From the NCBI RefSeq assembly GCF_937616625.2, contig NC_065575.1, positions 25,605,001 through 25,669,000 on the forward strand: 64,000 nucleotides of DNA, read 5' to 3'. Shown piece after piece: positions 54,755 to 64,000 of the stretch. Source of the DNA: Mercurialis annua (Eukaryota > Streptophyta > Magnoliopsida > Malpighiales > Euphorbiaceae). Numbering within the stretch: the stretch's first letter is position 1; each line of letters begins with the position of its first letter. Both the position numbers and the translations under genes were made by a program. The notes under the pieces were generated by a model. That model made no database searches and was not told the DNA's origin. It saw only the letters and a list, made by a program, of their open reading frames with translations.

Positions 54755-57700
54755 TATAACCTAACGATAGTTAGGTAATCAAAACGACGCGTTAAAGAGA
54801 CTTGAGACGCGGCATACTAATCTAGCGTCACTTTTTACACACTCTTTGCGTAATATAACCTAACCATGCTTAGATAATCGGAACAACGCGTTAAGGAGAC
54901 ATGAGACGCAACATTCTAATCAAATGTAACTTTTCACGCACACTTTGCGTAATATAACCTAACCATGCTTAGGTAATCAAAATGACGCATTAGAGAGACT
55001 TGTGATGCGACATAAGCATGGTAATCGAAATGACGCGTTAAAGAGCCTTAAGATGTAACATACATATCTAGAATCACTTTTCACGCACACTATGCGTAAT
55101 ATAACCTAACCATGTTTATGTAATCGGAACAACGCGTTAAAGTAACTTGTGACGCGACATAGCACTCTACCGTCAATTTTAACACACGCTTTGCGTTGTA
55201 TAATTTGACCATGATTAGGAAATGAGAATGACGCGCTAGAGAGACTTGTGACGCGACATAAGCATGGTTAATCGAAACGACGCGTTAAAGAGACTTGAGA
55301 CGCGACATACTAATCTTGTGTCACCGTTTACGCACACTTTACGTATATGACCTAACCATTGTTAGGTAATCGAAACGACCCGTTAAAAAGACTTGTGACG
55401 CGACATATTAATCTAGCGTTACTTTTCACGCACACTTTGCGTAATATAACCTAACCATGTTTAGGTAATCAGAACGACGCGTTGGAGAGACTTGTGACGT
55501 GACATAAGCATGGTAATCAAAACGACATGTTAAAGAGACTTGAGATGCAACATACTAATCTAGAGTCAATTTTCAAGCACACTTTGCGTAATATAACCTA
55601 ACCATGCTTAGATAATAGGAACGACGCGTTAAAGAGACTTGAGACGCGACATACTAATCGCGTCACTTTTCACGCACACTTTGCGTATATAATTTAACCA
55701 TGCGTAGGTAATCGGAACGACACGTTAAAGAGACTTGTGACGCGACATACTAATCTAGTGTCACTTTTCACGCACAATTTGCGTAATATAACCTAACCAT
55801 GCATAGGTAATCAGAACGACACATTAAAGAGACTTGTGATGCGACATAGTAATCTATCTTCACTTTTAACGTACACTTCCTATAATACGTAAGCATTGGT
55901 AATCGAAAGGACGCGTTACAGAGACTTGAGACGCGATATACTAATCTAGCGTCACTTTTCACGCACACTTTGTGTAGTATAACCTAAGCATGCATATGTA
56001 ATTGGAACGCCGCATTAGTGAGACTTGTGACGCGATATAAGCATGGTAATTGAAATGAGGCGTTAAAGAGACTTAAGACGCGACATACTAAATCCAACAT
56101 TACATTGCACGCATACTTTGCGTAATATAACCTAACCATGCATAGCTAATCGAATCGACGCGTTGAAGAGACTTGAGACGCGACATACTAATCTAGCGTC
56201 ACTTTTCACGCACACTTTGCGTAATATAACCTAACAATGCTAAGGTAATCGAAACGACGCGATAAAGAGACTTGAGACACGACAAACTAATCTAGCGTCA
56301 CTTTTCAAGCACACTTTGCGTCATATAACATAACCATGCTAAGGTAATCGGAACAACGCGTTAAAGATACTTGTGATGCGACATAGTACTCTACCGTCAA
56401 TTATAACGCATACTTTGCATATTATAACCTAACCATGATTTGGTAATCGGAACGACACGTTTGAGAGATTTGTGACGCGACATAAGCATGGTAATCAAAA
56501 CGACGCGTTGAAGAGACTTGAGACGCGACATACTAATCTAGCGTCACTGTTCACGCACACTTCGGGTATACATATTATCTAACCATGCTTAGGTGATCGG
56601 AACGACGCGTTAATGAGACTTGTGACGCGACATACTAATCTAGCGTCACTTTTCACGCACACTTTGCGTAATGTAACATAACCATGCTTAGGTAATCGGA
56701 ACGACGCGTTAAAGAGACTTGTCACGCGATAGTAATCTTGCTTCACTTTTAACGCACACTTTCCAAAATATAAATTAACCATTCTTAGGTAATCCGAACG
56801 ACGCGTTAAAAAGACTTGTGACGCGACATACTAATCTAGCGTCACTTTTCACGCACACTTTGCGTATTGTAACCTACTCGTTGAAGAGACTTGTGAAGCG
56901 ACATAGTAATCTAGCTTCACTTTTAACGCACACTTTCCATAATATAACCTAACCATACTTAGGTAATCGAATCGACGCGTTGAAGAGACTTGAGACTTGA
57001 GACGCGACATACTAATCTAGCGTCACTGCTTATGCACACTTTAAGCATATAACCTAACCATGCTTATGTAAACGAAACGACGCGTTCAAGAAACTTTTGA
57101 TGCGACATACAATCTAGCGTCACTTTTCACGCATACTTTGTGTAATGTAACCTAACCATGCTTAGGTAATCCGAACGACACGTTAAAGAGACTTGTGACG
57201 CAACATAGTACTCTACCGCCAATTTTAACGCACACTTTGCATAATATAACCTAACCATGATTAGGTAATCGGAACGACACGTTTGAGAGCCTTGTGACAC
57301 AACAAAAGCATGGTAATCAAAATGACGCGATAAAGAGACTTAAGACGCGACATACTAATCTACCGTCACTGTTCACGCACACTTTGTGTATATAACCTAA
57401 CCATGCTTAGGTAATTGGAACGACGCGTTAAGGAGACTTGTGACGCGACATACTAATCTAGCGTCACTTTTCACGCATACTTTGCGTAATATAACCTAAC
57501 CATGCTTAGGCAATCAGAACGACGCGTTCAAGAGACTTGTGACGTGACATAGTAATCTAGCTTCACTTTTAAGGCACACTTTCCATAATATAAATTAATC
57601 ATGCTTAGGTAATCAGAGCGACGCGTTAGAGAGACTTGTGACGCGACATAAGCATGGTAATGGAAACGACGCGTTAAAGAGACTTTAGACGTGACATACT

Positions 57701-58980
57701 AATCTAGATTCACGTTTCCCGCACACTTTGCGTAATATAACCTAACCATGCTTAGGTAATCGGAACGATGCGTTAAAAAACTAGTGACAGGACATAGTAA
57801 TCTAGCGTCACTTTAACGCACACTTTGCGTAATATAACCTAACAATGCTTAGGTAATCGTAACGACGCGTTAGAGAGACTTGTCACGCGACATAAGCGTG
57901 GTAATTGTAACGACGGGTTAAAGACACTCGAGACGCGACATAGTAATCTAGCGTCTCTTTTTTTAAGCACATTTTGCGTAATATAACCTAATGATGTTTA
58001 GGTAATCGGAACGACGCGTTAAAGAGACTTGAGACGTGACATACTAATCTAGCGTCATTTTTAACGCACAGTTTGCGTAATATAACCTAACCATGCATAG
58101 GTAATCAGAATGACACATTAAAGAGACTTGTGACGCGATATAGTAATCTAGCTTCACTTTTAACGTACACTTCCTATAATACATAAGCATGGTAATTGAA
58201 AGGACGCGTTACAGAGACTTGAGACGGGATATACTAATCTAGCGTCACTTTTCACGAACACTTTGTGTAGTATAACCTAAGCATGCATATGTAATCGGAA
58301 TGCCGCATTAGTGAGACTTGTGACGCGATATAAGCATAGTAATTGAAATGAGGCGTTAAAGAGACTTGAGACGCGACATACTAAATCCAACATTACATTT
58401 CACGCATACTTTGCGTAATATAACATAACCATGCATAGCTAATCGAATCGACGCATTGAAGAGACTTGAGACACGACATACTAATCTAGCGTCACTTTTC
58501 ACGCACACTTTGCGTAATATAACCTAACCATGCTAAGGTAATCGAAACGACGCGATAAAGAGACTTGAGACACGACAAACTAATCTAGCGTCACTTTTCA
58601 AGCACACTTTGCGTCATATAACATAACCATGCTAAGGTAATCGGAACAACGCGTTAAAGATACTTGTGATGCGACATAGTACTCTACCGTCAATTATAAC
58701 GCACACTTTGCATATTATAACCTAACCATGATTTGGTAATCGGAACGACACGTTTGAGAGATTTGTGACGCGACATAAGCATGGTAATCAAAACGACGCG
58801 TTGAAGAGATTTGAGACGCGACATACTAATCTAGCGTCACTGTTCACGCACACTTTGGATATATACTATCTAACCATGCTTATGTAATCAGAACGACGCG
58901 TTAAAGAGACTTGTGACGCGACATACTAATCTAGCGTCACTTTTCACGCACACTTTGCGTAATGTAACATAACCGTGGTT

Positions 58981-59127
58981 AGGTAATCGTAACGACGCGT
59001 TAGAGAGACTTGTCACGCGACATAAGCATGGTAATCGAAACGACGGGTTAAAGACACTTGAGACGCGACATACTAATCTAGCGTCACTTTTTACGCACAT
59101 TTTGCGTAATATAACCTAACGATGCTT
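58981..59127 (+). repeat. Exemplar long satellite unit (147 bp)
   Basis: Measured from one AGG of the TTAGGTAATCG block to the next, this unit is exactly 147 bp. It contains two related 48-bp halves in tandem. The first has the signature TTAGAGAGACTTG and ends in CATAAGCATGG. The second begins TAATCGAAACGACG and typically has TTAAAGACACTTGAGACGCG or TTAAAGAGACTTGAGACGCG. The remainder, CTAATCTAGCGTCAC through ATAACCTAAC, is shared with the short unit. The long unit is therefore a short unit with a 48-bp internal duplication. Confidence 0.9.
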
Positions 59128-59226
59128 AGGTAATCGGAACGACGCGTTAAAGAGACTTGAGACGTGACATACTAATCTAGCGTCACTTTTAATGCACACT
59201 TTGCGTAATATAACCTAACCAATCTT
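59128..59226 (+). repeat. Exemplar short satellite unit (99 bp)
   Basis: Directly follows the exemplar long unit and measures exactly 99 bp between equivalent AGG positions. It has one copy of the ACGACGCGTTAAAGAGACTTG block, then GACATACTAATCTAGCGTC, then the ACTTT-containing dyad and TAATATAACCTAACC. Short and long units are interspersed throughout the window rather than segregated, in both orientations. Confidence 0.9.
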
Positions 59227-60870
59227 AGGTAATAAAAACGATGCGGACTTGTGACGCGACATAAACATGATAGATACTAACCATGCATGGTAATCGAAAC
59301 GACGGGTTAAAGACACATGAGACGCTACATACTAATCTAGCGCCACTGTTCACACACACTTTGCATAATATAACTAAACCATGCTTAGGTCGATACGACG
59401 CGATAAAAAGACTAGAGACGCGACATACTAATCTATTGTCCCTTTTAACGCACACTTTGCGTAATATAACCTAACCATGCTTAGGTAATCGGAACGACGC
59501 ATTAAAGATCTAGCATCAACTTTTACGCACTCTTTCCGTAATTTAACCTAACCATGCTTAGGTAATCGAACGACTCGTCAAAAAGTTTTGAGACGCGCGA
59601 CATACTAATCTATTTCACTTTTCACGCACACTTTATGTAGTATAAACTAACCATGCTTAGGTAATTGGAAAATGCATTAGAGAGACTTGTGACGCGATAT
59701 AAGAATGGTAATGAAACGACGCTTTAAAGAGACTTTAGACGCGACGTACTAATCTAGCGTCACTTTTCACGCACACTTTGCGCAATATAACCTAACCATG
59801 CTTAGGTAATCGTACTGACGCGTTGAAAAGACATGAGACGCGATACTAATCTAGCGTCACTTTTCACGCACACTTTGTGTAATATACCTAACCATGCTTA
59901 GGTGTTTGGAACGCGTTAAAGAAACTTATGACGGGACATAAGCATAGTAATCGAGATGACGCGTTAAAGAGACATGAAACGTGACATTATCTAGCTTCAC
60001 TTATTATGCACACTTTGCGTAATATAACCTAACGATTCTTTGGTAATCGCAACGACGCGTCAAAAAGACTTGAGACGCGACATACTAATCTAGCGTTACT
60101 TTTCATGGACGCTTTGCATCCTAACCATGCTTGGGTAATCGAAACAACGTGTTAAAGAGACTTGAGACACTGCATACTATTCTAGCGTCACTTTTCACGC
60201 ACACTTTGCGTAATATAACAAAACCATGCATAGGTAATCGGAACGACGCGTTAATGTTACTTGTGACGCGAGATAGTACTCTACCGTCAATTTTAACGCA
60301 CACTATGCGTAAAATAACCTAACCATTATTAGGTAGTCGTAAAGACGCGTTAGAGAGACTAGTGATGCGACATAAGCATGGTAATTTAAACGACATGTAA
60401 AAGAGACTTGAGACACGACATAACATAGCCTAACCATGCTTAGGTAATGGGAACTACGTGATAAAGGGAATTGTGACGCGACATACTAATCTAGCGTCAC
60501 TTTTCACGGGCACTATGCGTAATATAACAAAACCATGCTTAGGTAATCGGAACGACGCGTTAAACGGACTTGTGACGGGACATAGTAATCTAGCTTCACT
60601 TTTAACGCACAATTCCCATAATATAAACTAACCATGCATAGGTAATCGGAATGACGCGTTAGAGAGACTTGTGACGCGACATAAGCATGGTAATCAAAAC
60701 TACGCAATAAAGAGACTTGAGACGCGACATACTAATCTAGCGTCACTTTTCACGCACACTTTGCGTAATATAACCTAACCATGCTTAGGTAATCGGAACA
60801 ACGCGTTTAAGAAACTTGTGACGCGCCATAGTAATCTAGTGTCATTTTTAAAGCACACATTGCGTAATAT

Positions 60871-61206
60871 AACCTAACCATGCTTATGTAATCGGAGCGA
60901 CGCGTTAGAGAGACTTGTGACGTGACATAGGCATGGTAATCAAAATGACGCGTTAAAGAGACTTGAGACGCGACATACTAATCCAACGTCACTTTTCACG
61001 CACACTTTGTGTAATATAGTTTAACAATGCTTAGATAATTGGAACGATGCGTTGACACTACATAAGAATGGTAATCAAAACAACGCGTTAATGAGACTTG
61101 AGATGCGACATACTAATCTAGCGTCATATTTCATGCACATTTTTCGTAATATAACCTAACCATGCTTAGGTAATCGAAACGACGCGTTAAAGAGACTTGA
61201 GACGCG
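60871..61206 (+). repeat. 0.34-kb dispersed direct repeat, copy 1
   Basis: Contains ATCGGAGCGACGCGTTAG, CATAGGCATGGTAATC, CTAATCCAACGTCAC, a TATAGTTTAACAATGC variant and the shortened GATGCGTTGACACTACATAA. Related copies lie at about 61,906-62,241 (offset 1,035) and 63,515-63,850 (offset 2,644). Confidence 0.8.
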
Positions 61207-61905
61207 ACATACTAATCTAGCGTCACTTTTCACGCACACTTTGCGTAATAAAACAAAACCATGCTTAGGTAATCGGAACGACGCGTTAAAGTTACTTGTG
61301 ATGCGACATAGTACTCTACAGTCAATTTAAAACGCACACTTTGCCTAATTTAACCTAACCATAATTAGGTAATCGGAACAACGCATTAGAGAGACTTGTG
61401 ACGAGATATAAGCATGGTAATCGAAACGACGCGTAAAAGAGATTTGAGACACGACATACTAATCTAGCGTCACGTTTCACGCACACTTTTCGTAATATAA
61501 TCTAACCATGCGTAGGTAATCAGAACGACGTGCTGAAGAATTCAGACACGTCCTACTAATCTAGCATCACTTTTTACGCATACTTTGCGTAATATAACCT
61601 AACCATGCCTAGGTAATCGGAACGACGCGTTAAAAATACTTGAGAGGTGACAGACTTATCTATTGTCACTTTTCTCGCACACTTTGTGTAATATAAACAG
61701 ACTTGTGACGGGACATTGTAATCTAGCTTCACTTTCAACGCACACTTTCCATAATATAAACTAACCATGCTTAGGTAATCGGAACGACGCGTTAGAGAGA
61801 CTTGTGACGCGACATAAGCATGGTAATCAAAACGACGCAATAAAGAGACTTGAATCGCGACATACTAATCTAGCATCACTTTTAACGCACACTTTTGCGT
61901 AATAT

Positions 61906-62241
61906 AACCTAACCATGCTTATGTAATCGGAGCGACGCGTTAGAGAGACTTTTGACGCGACATAGGCATGGTAATCAAAATGACGCGTTAAAGAGACTTG
62001 AGATGCGACATACTAATCCAACATCACTTTTCACGCACACTTTGCTTAATATGGTTTAACAATGTTTAGATAATTGGAACGACGCGTTGACGCTACATAA
62101 GCATGGTAATAAAAACAACGCGTTACTGAGACTTGAGATGCGATATACTAATCTAGCGTCATATTTCACGCACATTTTTTCGTAATATAACCTAACCATG
62201 CTTAGGTAATCGAAACGACGCGTTAAAGAGACTTGAGACGC
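61906..62241 (+). repeat. 0.34-kb dispersed direct repeat, copy 2
   Basis: Middle copy, the most diverged: GACGCGTTGACGCTACATAA replaces the GATGCGTTGACACTACATAA form. Similarity extends leftward into units near 61,700 that resemble 60,600, with one 99-bp unit difference. Confidence 0.75.
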
Positions 62242-63514
62242 GACATACTAATCTAGCATCACTTTTCATGCACACTTTTCGTAAAAAAACAAAACCATGC
62301 TTAGGTAATCGGAACGACGCGTTAAAGTGACTTGTGACGCGACATAAGCATGGTAATCGAAACGACGCGTTAAAGAGACTTTAGATGCGACATACTAATC
62401 TATTGTCACTTTTCACGCACACTCTGCGTAATATAACCTAACCATGCTTAGGCAATCGTAACGACGCGTTAGAGAGACTTGTGTCGCGACATACTAATCT
62501 AGCGTCACTTTTTCACGCACACTTTGCATATAACCTAACGGCTTAGGTAATCGGAACGACTTGTTAGAGAGACTTGTGACGCGATATAAGCAGGGTAATT
62601 GAAACGAGGCGTTAAAGAGACTTCTGACGCGACATAGTAATTTAGAGTCACTTTTCACGCACACTTTATGTAATATAACCTAACCATGCATCGGTAATCA
62701 AAACGGCGCGTTAATGAGACTTGTGACGCGACATACTAATCTAGCGTCACTTTTAAGGCACACTTAGCGTAATATAACCGAACCATGTTTAGGTAATCAG
62801 AATGACGCGATAAAGAAACTTGTCACACAACATACTAATCTAGCGTCACATTTCTAGCACACTTTGCGTATTATAGCCTAAAACATGCTTAGGTAATCTA
62901 AACAACGGTTAAAGAGACTTGTGAAGCGACATACTAATCTAGCGTCACTTTTCTCACACACTTTGCGTAATATAACCTAACCATTCTTAGGTAATCGGAA
63001 TGACGCGTTAAAGAGACTTGTGACGCGACATAGTAATCTAGCGTCACTTTTCATGCACACTTTGCATAATATAACCTAACCATGTTCAGGTAATCGAAAC
63101 GACGTGTTAAAAAGACTTGAGACACGACTTACTAATTTATTGTCACTTTTAACGCACAATTTGCCTAATATAACCTAACCATTCTTAGGTAATCGGAACG
63201 ACGCATTAAAAAGACTTGAGACACGACTTACTAATCTAGCATCACTTTTTACACACTCTTTGCGTAATTTAACCTAACTATTCTTAGGTAATCAGAACGA
63301 CGCATCAAAAAGACTTGAGACGCGACATACTAATCTATTTCACTTTTCTCGCACACTTTGAGTAATGTAAACTAACCATGCTTAGGTAATTGGAACGACG
63401 CGTTAGAGATACTTGTGACGCGACATAAGCATGGTAATCAAAACTACGCAATAAAGAGACTATAGACGCGACATACTATCTAGCGTCACTTTTCACGCAC
63501 ACTTTGCGTGATAT

Positions 63515-63850
63515 AACCTAACCATGCTTATGTAATCGGAGCGACGCGTTAGAGAGACTTGTGACGCGACATAGGCATGGTAATCAAAATGACGCGTTAA
63601 AGAGACTTGAGACGCGACATACTAATCCAACGTCAGTTTTCACGCACACTTTGTGTAATATAGTTTAACAATGCTTAGATAATTGGAACGATGCGTTGAC
63701 ACTACATAAGCATGGTAATCAAAACAACGCGTTAATGAGACTTGAGATACGACATACTAATCTAGCGTCATATTTCACGCACATTTTTCGTAATATAACC
63801 TAACCATGCTTAGGTAATCAAAACGACGCGTTAAAGAGACTTGAGACGCT
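63515..63850 (+). repeat. 0.34-kb dispersed direct repeat, copy 3
   Basis: Third copy, ending exactly where the array switches to reverse orientation. It has the same order of rare variants as copy 1 and is closest to it by eye. Confidence 0.8.
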
Positions 63851-64000
63851 ATATTTGTATGTCGCGTCTCAAGTCTCTTTAGTGCATCGTTTCGATTACC
63901 ATGCTTATATCGCGTCACAAGTCTCTCTAACGCGTTGTTCCGATTACCTAACCATGGTTAGGTTTTATTACGCAAAGTGTGCGTATAAAATGACGCTAGA
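63851..64000 (-). repeat. Satellite array, reverse orientation (block R3, partial)
   Basis: The last 150 bp read TATGTCGCGTCTCAAGTC, TTACCATGCTTATATCGCG, CCTAACCATGGTTAGG and GTGACG-type units, that is reverse orientation. The block runs off the window end. It begins in a short inverted structure centred near 63,856. Confidence 0.9.

Larger units (their letters stand above)
54755..60881 (+). repeat. Inverted repeat arm 2 (6,127 bp)
   Basis: Reverse complement of 44,346-50,472 with no net indel and no mismatch found in the segments compared. Both of its ends are in register with flanking forward satellite, unlike arm 1, so arm 2 is the more likely parent. The outer boundary lies at AACCTAACCAT near 60,881, after which arm 2 reads GCTTATGTAATCGG while the arm-1 complement reads TCTTAGTTAATCG. 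Confidence 0.93.
50473..63850 (+). repeat. Satellite array, forward orientation (block F3)
   Basis: The array returns to forward orientation. It holds the inverted-repeat spacer (50,473-54,754), arm 2 (54,755-60,881) and a tail of diverged units. Within the tail a segment containing ATTGGAACGATGCGTTGACAC recurs three times. No gene is present; open frames are satellite read in frames that happen to lack the usual TAG. Confidence 0.96.

Noticed and set aside
44346..60881. Inverted arms as a simple missed-adapter sequencing chimera
   Set aside because: Such chimeras fold back with almost no spacer. Here the arms flank 4.3 kb of different sequence. Other assembly errors remain possible and are noted in the finding.
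121..62276. Dozens of 60-110-codon open frames on both strands (for example 18,369-18,692 and 19,571-19,906)
   Set aside because: They are satellite units read in frame, sharing one repeated peptide. The consensus has a stop per unit, and they have no domains, so they are not listed as genes.
1..64000. Regular repeats suggesting a CRISPR array
   Set aside because: There are no unique spacers; the whole unit repeats with graded divergence, and the inserted elements are plant retrotransposons.
1..64000. CCTAACC/TTAGG motifs suggesting telomeric repeats
   Set aside because: The motif occurs once per 99-147-bp unit and is never tandem. Plant telomeres are perfect CCCTAAA tandems.

Overview
The window is almost entirely satellite DNA from a eukaryotic, most likely flowering-plant, nuclear genome. 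The plant call rests on two inserted elements of plant type: a degenerate Ty3/gypsy pol fragment and a 2.2-kb solo LTR with a 5-bp target-site duplication. No intact protein-coding gene, tRNA, rRNA or prokaryotic feature was found. I do not recognise the satellite or the species.

The satellite has two unit lengths built from one sequence. The short unit is about 99 bp. The long unit is about 147 bp and equals the short unit plus a diverged 48-bp duplication of part of itself. Each unit carries MluI-type ACGCGT, many CpG sites and short inverted repeats. About 60 kb of the window is this family, roughly 500 units by simple division.

Layout. 1-23,439: forward array (F, reading CCTAACCATGCTTAGG on the + strand) with multi-kilobase, nested segmental duplications and two copies of a 137-bp non-satellite marker. 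23,440-24,576: truncated Ty3/gypsy RNase H-integrase fragment, broken by stops and frameshifts. 24,577-28,094: more F array. 28,095-39,974: array in reverse orientation (R), including a 3.6-kb tandem duplication. 39,975-42,195: solo LTR. 42,196-50,472: R array. 50,473-63,850: F array. 63,851-64,000: R array.

The most striking structure is a pair of 6,127-bp inverted arms, 44,346-50,472 and 54,755-60,881, around a 4.28-kb spacer. Every paired coordinate I checked sums to 105,227, so there is no net length change, and no mismatch appeared in any segment compared. The spacer begins with sequence matching the left-hand array (the 3.4-5.4 kb and 16.8-19.3 kb blocks), so it looks transplanted. This is either a very recent or gene-converted inverted duplication, or an assembly artefact.

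There is no gene network to describe. The window reports on satellite evolution: unequal exchange, inversion, inverted duplication, CpG decay and retroelement insertion followed by LTR-LTR deletion. A centromeric or other heterochromatic location is plausible but not shown by the sequence.
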